Of a stretch of 6,454 nucleotides of DNA, positions 1 through 6,454 are shown piece after piece. Source of the stretch: JAWVZH01 sp033722295 (GTDB taxonomy: Bacteria > Bacteroidota > Bacteroidia > Chitinophagales > Saprospiraceae); NCBI GenBank assembly GCA_033722295.1, contig JAWVZH010000154.1, forward strand, positions 1 through 6,454, given 5' to 3'. The notes beneath the pieces were generated by a model. It was given only the letters and a program-made list of their open reading frames with translations, did not search any database and was not told where the DNA came from. Position numbers and translations under genes: made by a program. Position 1 is the stretch's first letter, and each line of letters starts with the position of its first letter.

Positions 1-996
1 ATTCATAGTAAAAGTGATGCTGACTTTCGACAAAAAGATATAAATCGCGCCGATCACTACACCCATGGCCAGATGCAGGCCCATTCCGCCCCGCACCTTA
101 CGTCCTCCGACGGCTACGCCAATAATGGTCAGAATAAGTACGGTAAAGGGGTCTGCCGTTCTCCGGTGCTTTTCTACCTCATAGATGCGCTTGCCGCCTG
201 CGCCCTTTTGTTCCTGTATCACAATAAACTCGTTGAGCTCCTTCGTCGTCATCATTTCCTTTTGATTGGTATAATAGACGAAGTCCTGGGGTGTAAAATT
301 CAATGCAGTATCGATTGTTTCCCCTTTACCAAGGTAGAGTGTTTCATCATCTCCGGTAAACGTACGCATCTCGTAGTCCTTAAGGCGCCATCTGTCGGGT
401 GGCCCCAGCCAGTCGATCGTGTTGGCCTTGAGCAGAACAGAAAGCTCACCGTCTTTGAACGCTTCGAGCCGGAAGTCTATACCGCTCGTATCCTTCTGAC
501 GATAATACCGGAGATATATCTTGGTGTCTGGTGAGGTGAAAAGATGGACATTCTTGTTCTTGCTCTTTACGTTCTTCTGAAAGATATAAGTGTTCTCAAA
601 CTCCTTGAGCACCTTGTTGCTGTTTGGTATAACTATATGGTTGCCCACAAGATGAACAGCAACGATGATAAGAGCAGACCCGACATATGGAAGGAGTATC
701 CTCCTGAAGCTGACCCCCGCGCTCAACATAGCGATGAATTCCGAATTATTGGCCAGCCTGGACGTCACGAATACCACAGCGATCAACGCATAGATCGGAA
801 ACAATATGGAATTGATCCAGGGTATAAAGTTGATATAGTAGTCATAGATGATCTCCTGAACAGGGATCCCGTGCTCGATGAATTTTTCGACACGATCGCT
901 GAAATCAAAAATGAGGGCGATCAATGTAAATAACAGGACAGTGAACAGGAATGCACCTAAATACTTCCTAATGATATAAATGTCAAGCTTCTTCAT
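1..996 (-). CDS. LptF/LptG-family permease (YjgP/YjgQ), 3' end cut by window
   Basis: This is probably an inner-membrane subunit of the LptB2FG ABC exporter, which pulls lipopolysaccharide out of the inner membrane and passes it to the periplasmic Lpt bridge. The frame is open from an ATG at 994-996 to base 1, giving 332 residues; the family is about 360, so roughly 30 C-terminal residues and the last membrane helix are missing. The N-terminus MKKLDIYIIRKYL is typical of the family. Hydrophobic segments lie near residues 13-31, 56-80 and 98-122. A soluble region at about 135-250 fits the periplasmic beta-jellyroll domain, and further membrane segments follow near 282-298 and 306-322. The family-like stretch NNSEFIAMLSAGVS (83-96) follows the second helix. 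The gene starts 25 bp after tgt, with only a weak purine-rich run (AAAGGGAAG) before the ATG. I cannot decide between LptF and LptG, so no symbol is given. Confidence 0.9.
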   Translation of the reverse strand, partial: MKKLDIYIIRKYLGAFLFTVLLFTLIALIFDFSDRVEKFIEHGIPVQEIIYDYYINFIPWINSILFPIYALIAVVFVTSRLANNSEFIAMLSAGVSFRRILLPYVGSALIIVAVHLVGNHIVIPNSNKVLKEFENTYIFQKNVKSKNKNVHLFTSPDTKIYLRYYRQKDTSGIDFRLEAFKDGELSVLLKANTIDWLGPPDRWRLKDYEMRTFTGDDETLYLGKGETIDTALNFTPQDFVYYTNQKEMMTTKELNEFIVIQEQKGAGGKRIYEVEKHRRTADPFTVLILTIIGVAVGGRKVRGGMGLHLAMGVVIGAIYIFLSKVSITFTMN

Positions 997-1021
997 GCTT
1001 CCCTTTAAATGCCTGGTTGGC

Positions 1022-2146
1022 TTATAATCGCTTCTCCAGTTTTGGAACGACTTCCTTTTTCCAGTCTGAAAAGTTTCCCTCTAAGATATGCCTGCGGGCG
1101 GTCCTGACCAATTCCAGGTAAAACGACAGGTTATGAAAGGAGGCCATTTGCGGACCAAGATACTCACCGCTGTGAAACAAGTGTCTCAGGTAGGCTTTAG
1201 TGTGACGGCGGCTCATGGGGGAATTGCTTGTGCTGTCAACTGGTTCCAGGCTATTTTTCCACTTGGCATTTTTTATATTAATGGTTCCCTCCCAGGTATA
1301 TATAAGTCCGTGACGGGCATTCCTGGTGGGCAGGACACAATCAAACATATCTATACCCCTGTCTATACACTCCAGAATATTGGCCGGCGTACCGACACCC
1401 ATCAAATATCTTGGTTTTGAGGCAGGTAAAATCTCCGTGCAGACTTCTGTCATGGCGTACAGGTCCGGGTGAGGCTCGCCAACTGAAAGTCCCCCGATGG
1501 CATTGATCTCGAGTTCCTTTTTTGCTATATATTCTGAGGATTGTCGCCTGAGGTCGGAATATACACTTCCCTGAACTATACCTGCAAAATGCTGACTATG
1601 TCCATAAGGACCTGACGGCTCAAAAGCCTCGATACACCTGTCCAGCCATCGGTGTGTCCTGTGCATCGCCCTTTCTGCATAAGACTTCTCACAGGGATAC
1701 GGCGTACACTCGTCAAAGGCCATGACAATATCCGCACCTATGGTTTTCTGGATCTCCATGACGTTTTCCGGGGTGAACAACAAATGCTTTCCATCGATGT
1801 GTGACTGGAACCTCACACCTTCTTCTTTTATCTTTCTTATGTCAGTCAGCGAATAAACCTGATATCCACCACTATCTGTCAGGATCGGTCTTTTCCAGTC
1901 CATAAAGGCGTGGAGCCCGCCTGATCGCTCCAGCACCTCCAGTCCCGGCTTGAGGTATAGATGATAGGTGTTACCCAAAATGATCTCTGCGTTTATCTGG
2001 TCCTCAAGATCCTGCTGTCTTATCGTCTTTACTGTACCCAGGGTGCCGACCGGCATAAAGATCGGTGTATGAATATCACCGTGGTCAGTTGATAAAACAC
2101 CCGCTCGAGCCTTGCTTTGTGGAGCTGTGATTTCCAGCCTGAACAT
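1022..2146 (-). CDS. tgt: tRNA-guanine(34) transglycosylase, zinc-site cysteines replaced by serine
   Basis: Tgt swaps guanine-34 of GUN-anticodon tRNAs (Asp, Asn, His, Tyr) for preQ1, a late step in queuosine synthesis; it acts in the cytosol. The protein has 374 residues, a normal length. The general base is Asp91 in TDSGG, and the nucleophile is Asp269 in DMFDCVLPTRNARHG. GLSVGEP (about 220-226) keeps the valine linked to bacterial preQ1 use rather than the glycine of queuine enzymes. The C-terminal zinc site is altered: aligned to the E. coli pattern DPECDCYTC, this protein reads DSTSNSPMS, so all three cysteine ligands are serine (307, 309, 312). The histidine ligand is kept (His338 in FHNL). 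ATG at 2144-2146 is chosen because its A is also the last base of the rodA stop (TGATG). A TTG three bases upstream would add one residue and is less likely. No Shine-Dalgarno sequence is seen, so translation is probably coupled to rodA. Confidence 0.96.
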   Translation of the reverse strand: MFRLEITAPQSKARAGVLSTDHGDIHTPIFMPVGTLGTVKTIRQQDLEDQINAEIILGNTYHLYLKPGLEVLERSGGLHAFMDWKRPILTDSGGYQVYSLTDIRKIKEEGVRFQSHIDGKHLLFTPENVMEIQKTIGADIVMAFDECTPYPCEKSYAERAMHRTHRWLDRCIEAFEPSGPYGHSQHFAGIVQGSVYSDLRRQSSEYIAKKELEINAIGGLSVGEPHPDLYAMTEVCTEILPASKPRYLMGVGTPANILECIDRGIDMFDCVLPTRNARHGLIYTWEGTINIKNAKWKNSLEPVDSTSNSPMSRRHTKAYLRHLFHSGEYLGPQMASFHNLSFYLELVRTARRHILEGNFSDWKKEVVPKLEKRL

Positions 2147-2148
2147 CA
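2144..2148 (-). promoter_or_regulatory. TGATG stop/start overlap joining rodA and tgt
   Basis: On the minus strand the rodA stop TGA (2148-2146) and the tgt start ATG (2146-2144) share one base. With no Shine-Dalgarno sequence upstream, this arrangement suggests that ribosomes finishing rodA re-initiate on tgt. It also decides the tgt start over the adjacent TTG. The overlap is seen directly; the coupling is inferred. Confidence 0.7.
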
Positions 2149-3537
2149 ATATCTTGATTTTATCATGCGGAGAAATACGCCTATCATAAAAGAAAAGATC
2201 AACAGTGCCGTACCCCCTTTACTGATAAATGGCAGAGGAATACCTACCACCGGCACAAGGCCCATGGTCATGCCTATATTGACGAAGAAGTGGAAGAACA
2301 GCATACCGCCCAGTCCATAGCCAAAGTGCCTGATATATTTATTTTCCGATTGCTCGCCCAAATAAATGATACGCAATATCAAAGCTAGATAGAGAAGAAT
2401 AACGGCAGCGCTTCCCAAAAAGCCCTGTTCTTCACCAATAGTACTGAATATGAAGTCTGTTGACTGTTCCGGAACGAAATTAAGCTTGGTCATCGAACCA
2501 TCCAGAAAGCCTTTTCCAACTACACCTCCCGAGCCGATCGCCACCTTCGACTGAATGATGTTGTACAGCGCTCCCTGAGGGTCGCACTCGTCAGGTTGTA
2601 GCCAGACATTGATCCTGTCTTGCTGATGTGGTCTCAGCACATCATTATATAAATATCCTGATATGGCGGTCACGGCAACACCCAATAATATGATCATGGG
2701 AACCGCCAGTATCATCTGCCTTTGCCTCATGACCCAGATGAGGTAGACAAGAATGGCCAGAATACCGGTATTTATGATGATCAGCCATGCCATTGACAAG
2801 GTAAAGCCCAGGAGGTGAAGCACATTTACCAGGAGCAGGGCCCCTGCAAGTACAAGGGCAAAGATTCTCGGTCTGGCCGTCGATGCCAAAATGAGGCCCG
2901 CGCCTGAAGTGATGATCAGAACAACGGACTGCAGGGGAAAGATAAAACCCGCAATCAGACAAACGATCAAATAGATCCCCAGGGCAAAGTAACCTGCCGG
3001 AAATCCCTCTCTGAAAAACAATATTAAAAAGGCCGCGAAGACCATTGCGCTTCCCGCGTCAGGCTGTAATAGTATCAAAAATGCCGGTGCTGCGATGAGG
3101 CCAAGTGCCGTCAGTTGAGATCTCGGGTCTCTCAGCCTCATCTCATAATAACCAAGATATGTGCACAGAGCCAGCAGAGTGGCAAATTTGGCAAATTCTG
3201 ATGGTTGGAATGAAAATCCGCCCAAAACGAGCCAGGATCTGGCCCCTTTGATCTCCGTGCCCACAAGCAGGACCGCGATCAATAACAGTATAGCCACAGT
3301 ATAAATAGGATAGGCAAAGGTCCGCCAAAAACGGATGTCAATAAATTGCGCCAGGAGGAACGTGAAAAGTGCGAAACCGATCCAGATGGTCTGGCGCCCT
3401 ATGCTGCTGTCCAACTGAAATTGACCCTGGTCCAATTCCGCATAACCAACGGCATAGAGCATGAACCATCCGGTTATGATCAGACTGAGGTAAATGGCTA
3501 GCGTGGTCCAGTCAAACTTGTCCCTTCTGCCTGCCAC
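2146..3537 (-). CDS. rodA: RodA, SEDS-family peptidoglycan glycosyltransferase (enlarged form)
   Basis: RodA polymerises lipid II into glycan strands during cell elongation, working in the inner membrane with a class B PBP (PBP2). SEDS signatures appear in order: KGARSWL (98-103), QPSEFAK (111-117), QPDAGSA (158-164), QSKVAIGSGG (329-338), TDFIF (360-364) and GIPLPF (432-437). Asp319 in DECDPQG aligns with the proposed catalytic aspartate of E. coli RodA (DPESDPLG). The protein has 463 residues against about 370 in E. coli. The extra length lies between QPDAG and the large loop, where I count about four added hydrophobic segments (around 203-295), for roughly 14 in all. The usual SYGG motif reads SKGG (Lys440). 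The GTG start at 3535-3537 is chosen because a TAA stop directly precedes it in frame and the next Met (residue 26) falls inside the first helix. It lies 5 bp after the SPOR gene. No PBP2 gene is adjacent here. Confidence 0.94.
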   Translation of the reverse strand: MAGRRDKFDWTTLAIYLSLIITGWFMLYAVGYAELDQGQFQLDSSIGRQTIWIGFALFTFLLAQFIDIRFWRTFAYPIYTVAILLLIAVLLVGTEIKGARSWLVLGGFSFQPSEFAKFATLLALCTYLGYYEMRLRDPRSQLTALGLIAAPAFLILLQPDAGSAMVFAAFLILFFREGFPAGYFALGIYLIVCLIAGFIFPLQSVVLIITSGAGLILASTARPRIFALVLAGALLLVNVLHLLGFTLSMAWLIIINTGILAILVYLIWVMRQRQMILAVPMIILLGVAVTAISGYLYNDVLRPHQQDRINVWLQPDECDPQGALYNIIQSKVAIGSGGVVGKGFLDGSMTKLNFVPEQSTDFIFSTIGEEQGFLGSAAVILLYLALILRIIYLGEQSENKYIRHFGYGLGGMLFFHFFVNIGMTMGLVPVVGIPLPFISKGGTALLIFSFMIGVFLRMIKSRY

Positions 3538-3542
3538 TTATT

Positions 3543-3938
3543 TCAAAGTTGTTCGTTCAATTCACTGTATTCGATACGATCTACGACAAGATATGCCTTT
3601 GGAAATCTTTCCTTGACTTCTTCTAATACAGGCAGAGCCTCCTGCTTTGTGCAATAGGCCCCCACCTGAACCTGGTAATATGGCGCCTTGTGAAACCATG
3701 AAGATTTGATATCCGGAAACTCCCTACGAAATTCGGCGCGCGTACTTTCCATGTGTCTACGGTCTGTAGTTGCCACTAGCTGAATTCGCCAGCCCTGAAC
3801 ATCTGTGACCTCCTTATTCTTCTCTATGTAAGCCCTCACCAGGTTTTGAACGGCCGGTGGTTCAATTATGGTAACCTGGGCATTTGTAGAAGCCCAGCCT
3901 GAAACCATCAAGAGAAGAATAAAAGTCGTTGATTTCAT
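3543..3938 (-). CDS. Small secreted SPOR-domain protein
   Basis: This is a 131-residue protein of unknown specific role. Residues 1-20 form a signal peptide: a Lys near the N-terminus, the hydrophobic core FILLLMV, and a likely signal peptidase I site after STNA, before Gln21. There is no lipobox cysteine, so the product is probably free in the periplasm. Residues about 48-122 resemble a SPOR domain made of two similar halves: GWRIQLVATTDRRHMESTRA, then YYQVQVGAYCTKQEALPVL, ending in FPKAYLVVDRI. SPOR domains in other bacteria bind glycan strands stripped of stem peptides, often at division sites; whether this one does is inference. The ATG lies 9 bp after the deoC stop, and rodA follows after 5 bp, which is consistent with an envelope role. 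Between the signal peptide and the domain there is only a short linker with no membrane anchor, unlike FtsN or DamX. The SPOR call rests on pattern recognition. Confidence 0.8.
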   Translation of the reverse strand: MKSTTFILLLMVSGWASTNAQVTIIEPPAVQNLVRAYIEKNKEVTDVQGWRIQLVATTDRRHMESTRAEFRREFPDIKSSWFHKAPYYQVQVGAYCTKQEALPVLEEVKERFPKAYLVVDRIEYSELNEQL

Positions 3939-3947
3939 AGGTCAAAT

Positions 3948-4586
3948 TTACCATTTAGCAGCTGAAGACGCACCGATGAGTTCGGCACCGATGTCAATAA
4001 GCTCTTGTGCCTGCTTTTCAGACCTTATGCCTCCTGATGCCTTCACGGGTATTTCCTCGTTGAGCATCCTGACCAGAAGCCTGAGTTGATCCGGCGTCAC
4101 GACATGGTCCAAAATACCAGTATTCGTCTTAACGTAATCGGGAGCCGCCATCTTGCACAGATCTACGATTTGCTGTAATGTTTTTGACGGATAGGCGCCC
4201 AACTCGATGATCAGCTTGACTTCCAGGTCGCGCATCTTGGCCTTATGGACCACTGTCTCAATGTCATCTTTGACAAGATGCCATACGCCATTGATCGCGT
4301 TATTATAATTGATGACCACATCGACACCATCTGCTCCCTGGTCCGCAGCCTTTTTGATCGCTTCGGTTTTAGAGAAAGTATGGCTGTAGCCAAATGGAAA
4401 GTCTATAACCGTGATGACCTTTTTATCTGTCTCGGCCAGTCCTTGCCTGGCCCGTTTGACCAATGACGGTGGCACACAAACGCCACGAAAGTCATTTGAG
4501 ATTGCCTCCTTACAGAGCCTGTCGATATCCTTGTTCAACGCTCCGGTAGAAAGCAATGTGTGTTCAATTCTCGTGTTTATGTTCAT
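3948..4586 (-). CDS. deoC: Deoxyribose-phosphate aldolase
   Basis: DeoC splits 2-deoxyribose 5-phosphate into acetaldehyde and glyceraldehyde 3-phosphate, the last step of deoxynucleoside breakdown; it is cytosolic. The protein has 212 residues, matching the short bacterial class of about 210-225. The active site is complete: Schiff-base Lys153 in DYVKTNTGI, the second lysine Lys182 in VKASGGIR, and Asp89 in GADGVDVVINY. The N-terminal signature reads IEHTLL where IDHTLL is commoner, and VCVPP (36-40) is typical. The frame stays open upstream to 4655, but that would overlap secA by 65 bases and add 23 residues foreign to the family. ATG at 4584-4586, which begins MNINTRIEHTLL, is therefore chosen. 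It lies 4 bp after the secA stop and has no Shine-Dalgarno sequence. No other deo genes are nearby, so it seems to travel with the operon rather than with a nucleoside catabolic cluster. Confidence 0.95.
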   Translation of the reverse strand: MNINTRIEHTLLSTGALNKDIDRLCKEAISNDFRGVCVPPSLVKRARQGLAETDKKVITVIDFPFGYSHTFSKTEAIKKAADQGADGVDVVINYNNAINGVWHLVKDDIETVVHKAKMRDLEVKLIIELGAYPSKTLQQIVDLCKMAAPDYVKTNTGILDHVVTPDQLRLLVRMLNEEIPVKASGGIRSEKQAQELIDIGAELIGASSAAKW

Positions 4587-4590
4587 ATTA

Positions 4591-6454
4591 TTATCTGCCG
4601 TGACAATGCTTATACTTCTTTCCGCTACCACATGGACAGGGATCATTACGCCCAACTTTCTTCTCTGTTCGTTTGAACGTCTCTACCTTCTGTCGTCCTT
4701 GTCTGCCTGCGCTCGCTGCCGCCTGTCGCCGTGCATTATCTTCTGCTGCCCGGCTAGTCCTCGTTTTGCTCATGTCAGTGCGGACCTCCTGTGCTTCTTC
4801 CAGGTCCCGGCCATCGGCAAAGACCACTTTACCTTTGGAAAGGTAAGAAGTTACATCCAGATTGATCTTGTAAATCAGATGTTCAAATAAGTTATACGCC
4901 TCCATCTTGTAGATCACCAGGGGATCTTTTTGCTCAAAAGAGGCCGCCTGAACCGACTCTTTCAGTTCATCCATGGACCTGAGGTGTTCCTTCCAGTTGT
5001 CATCGATGAGCGCGAGGGCCACGGCTTTTTCAATATCCCGCATGATACTGCTGCCTTCCGTATCTACCGCCTTTTTCAGGTCAGCGGATATGGGCAGTGT
5101 CTGGCTTCTGCCATCTGTAAACGGTATGGAAATTCTCTTGTAGCGATGTCCTTCGTTGTCATAAACCGACTTGACAAGAGGATACAAACCGTCGTTGATC
5201 ATTTCCGATTTTCTGCGGTAGTGTTCCAGAACTTCTTTTGTATAGGCCTCGGCAAGGTCGTTATCGGGAGCTTCCTGGAAAAATGCCGCCTCCATTTCCG
5301 GATCAAGGCCAAAGAGCTCTATGGATGCCTGTCTGAAAGTCTCGTGGTCGCCGGCTTCCTTATGTTCCAGAACGACATTCTCCGCTAAAGCGGTGAACAT
5401 ATTAAATATGTCCACCGACATTCTGTCCCCGGACAATGCATTGTTCCGCTTTTTGTAAATGGCTTCCCTCTGGATATTCATAACATCATCGTATTCCAGA
5501 AGTCGCTTCCTTATCCCGAAGTTGTTCTCTTCCACCTTCTTCTGAGCCCGTTCTATAGACTTACTGACCATACTGTGCTGGATCACCTCACCCTCCTTAT
5601 GTCCCATTCTGTCCATCAACTTGGCTATGCGTTCGGAGTTGAACAGTCGCATGAGATTATCTTCCAGGGACACGTAAAACTGTGAGGATCCGGGATCTCC
5701 CTGTCTTCCCGACCGACCTCTCAACTGGCGGTCCACCCTCCTTGAATCATGACGCTCTGTACCGATGATCGCTAAACCACCCGCTTCCTTGACCTCCTTC
5801 GGCAACTTGATATCTGTTCCCCTACCTGCCATGTTCGTGGCTATGGTAACCTGACCTGGTCGTCCTGCTTCGGCAACGATCTCCGCCTCTCTTTGATGCT
5901 GCTTCGCGTTGAGAACATTATGGTTAATGCTCCTCAGCTTGAGCATCCGGCTCAGCTTTTCTGAGATATCCACAGAGGTGGTACCAACAAGGATAGGCCG
6001 TCCCTGATTGCTCAGGTCGACGATCTCTTCTATAACGGCATTGAATTTCTCTCTGGCCGTCTTGAAGACCAGGTCTTCCTTGTCATCCCGAACGATCGGT
6101 TTGTTGGTGGGGATCACTACGACATCCAATTCGTAGATCTCCCAAAATTCGCTTGCTTCCGTTTCTGCCGTACCGGTCATACCAGACAGCTTGTGGTACA
6201 TCCTGAAATAGTTCTGAAGCGTTATCGTAGCATAGGTCTGGGTGATGTCCCCTACTTTGACGTCTTCTTTTGCCTCCAGCGCCTGGTGCAGTCCATCAGA
6301 ATAACGCCGGCCTTCCATCATCCTTCCTGTCTGTTCATCAACGATCTTGACCTGGCCGTCGATGACAACATACTCTTCATCTTTTTCAAATAACGTATAA
6401 GCTTTGAGAAGTTGATTGACCGAATGTAGTCGCGTGGTCTTTGCCGCATAATCG
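4591..6454 (-). CDS. secA: SecA preprotein translocase ATPase, 5' end cut by window
   Basis: SecA is the ATP-driven motor that pushes unfolded preproteins through SecYEG. The frame is open to the window edge, so 620 C-terminal residues are present; the N-terminus with NBD1 (Walker A and B) lies outside. Counting from the first complete codon, IVDEQTGRMMEGRR (37-50) is the end of the preprotein-binding region and SGMTGTA (90-96) follows. NBD2 carries TNMAGRGTDI (206-215) and the arginine-finger motif QLRGRSGRQGD (243-253). The long scaffold helix spans about 300-333 and includes RKRLLEYDDVMN. The wing domain is around 375-470, and the two-helix finger region begins near DDNWKEHLRSMDELK (484-498). 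A basic, alanine-rich linker (about 560-595) leads to the SEC-C zinc finger CPCGSGKKYKHCHG (606-619), which in E. coli binds SecB and lipids. No frameshift is visible. The stop is followed by a second TAA (TAATAA), and deoC begins 4 bp later. Confidence 0.97.
   Translation of the reverse strand, partial: DYAAKTTRLHSVNQLLKAYTLFEKDEEYVVIDGQVKIVDEQTGRMMEGRRYSDGLHQALEAKEDVKVGDITQTYATITLQNYFRMYHKLSGMTGTAETEASEFWEIYELDVVVIPTNKPIVRDDKEDLVFKTAREKFNAVIEEIVDLSNQGRPILVGTTSVDISEKLSRMLKLRSINHNVLNAKQHQREAEIVAEAGRPGQVTIATNMAGRGTDIKLPKEVKEAGGLAIIGTERHDSRRVDRQLRGRSGRQGDPGSSQFYVSLEDNLMRLFNSERIAKLMDRMGHKEGEVIQHSMVSKSIERAQKKVEENNFGIRKRLLEYDDVMNIQREAIYKKRNNALSGDRMSVDIFNMFTALAENVVLEHKEAGDHETFRQASIELFGLDPEMEAAFFQEAPDNDLAEAYTKEVLEHYRRKSEMINDGLYPLVKSVYDNEGHRYKRISIPFTDGRSQTLPISADLKKAVDTEGSSIMRDIEKAVALALIDDNWKEHLRSMDELKESVQAASFEQKDPLVIYKMEAYNLFEHLIYKINLDVTSYLSKGKVVFADGRDLEEAQEVRTDMSKTRTSRAAEDNARRQAAASAGRQGRQKVETFKRTEKKVGRNDPCPCGSGKKYKHCHGR

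Larger units (their letters stand above)
1..6454 (-). other. Probable single operon secA-deoC-SPOR-rodA-tgt-lpt permease
   Basis: Six co-directional genes are separated by 4, 9, 5, -1 and 25 bp. I find no convincing terminator hairpin or promoter in these gaps, which are too short for either to be independent of the flanking coding sequence. The unit extends past both window edges, so its true promoter and end are not visible. Co-transcription is inferred from spacing only. Confidence 0.75.

Noticed and set aside
73..933. Two open frames on the plus strand (73-534 and 544-933).
   Set aside because: They lie fully antisense to the permease gene, whose minus-strand reading frame is continuous and has clear family features. 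Their translations resemble no protein I know.
997..1006. AAAGGGAAGC before the permease ATG as a Shine-Dalgarno site.
   Set aside because: It is purine-rich but has no GGAGG core and sits very close to the ATG. The other genes lack SD motifs, so I do not annotate it as a feature.
2381..2388. TAGCTTTG on the minus strand inside rodA, another possible -7 element upstream of tgt.
   Set aside because: It lies within coding sequence, a single 6-of-8 defined match is expected by chance, and I see no supporting -33 box.
3181..3197. Short direct repeat GGCAAATT-GGCAAATT.
   Set aside because: It is the reverse of codons for the conserved SEFAKFA stretch of RodA, so protein sequence explains it.
3943..3950. 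TAAATTTG on the minus strand, matching the Bacteroidota -7 consensus TAnnTTTG, just before the SPOR gene.
   Set aside because: It ends only 4 bases before the ATG, so transcription would begin at or inside the start codon, and no TTG-type -33 element is seen at the proper distance.
4587..4655. Upstream extension of deoC with a start at 4655.
   Set aside because: It would overlap the zinc-finger end of secA, and the 23 extra residues have no match to the DeoC N-terminus. ATG at 4586 gives the expected length.
4411..4890. Plus-strand open frame spanning the secA/deoC junction, with a hydrophobic, Cys-rich translation.
   Set aside because: It is antisense to two confidently identified genes, and its composition is what the reverse of such codons gives.
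1..6454. A hidden novel system such as a defence island, mobile element or CRISPR.
   Set aside because: Nearly every base belongs to six recognisable or near-recognisable core genes in one tight unit. There are no spaced repeats, transposase, integrase or nuclease motifs.

Overview
The window is a stretch of bacterial core genome with every gene on the minus strand, so it reads from base 6454 down to base 1. It holds six protein genes: secA (5' end outside the window), deoC, a small secreted SPOR-domain gene, rodA, tgt, and an LptF/LptG-type permease (3' end outside the window). Successive gaps are 4 bp, 9 bp, 5 bp, a 1-base overlap and 25 bp. The layout looks like one polycistronic unit, and no gene-free stretch exceeds 25 bp.

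The best guess for the source is a member of the Bacteroidota. Five of the six starts are visible, and four of those (deoC, SPOR, rodA, tgt) have no convincing Shine-Dalgarno sequence. The Tgt has lost the zinc-site cysteines but keeps a Bacteroidota-like C-terminus. RodA is enlarged, the short SPOR protein is of a type common in that phylum, and SecA carries a long basic/alanine-rich linker before its zinc finger. I cannot assign a class or genus. The genetic code is standard, and both TGA and TAA are used as stops.

By region: 4591-6454 encodes the C-terminal 620 residues of the SecA translocation motor. 3948-4586 encodes deoxyribose-phosphate aldolase. 3543-3938 encodes a signal-peptide-bearing SPOR protein. 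2146-3537 encodes RodA, the SEDS glycosyltransferase of cell elongation, with a GTG start. 1022-2146 encodes tRNA-guanine transglycosylase, joined to rodA by a TGATG stop/start overlap. 1-996 encodes most of an LPS-export permease.

Much of the unit concerns the cell envelope: SecA exports proteins, SPOR may contact peptidoglycan, RodA polymerises glycan, and the Lpt permease extracts lipopolysaccharide. DeoC (nucleoside catabolism) and Tgt (tRNA queuosine) appear to be housekeeping passengers. I see no mobile element, CRISPR, RNA gene, prophage or new defence system. The points most worth a second look are the three Cys-to-Ser changes at the Tgt zinc site, about 90 extra membrane-rich residues in the middle of RodA, and a lysine replacing the usual tyrosine of RodA's SYGG motif.
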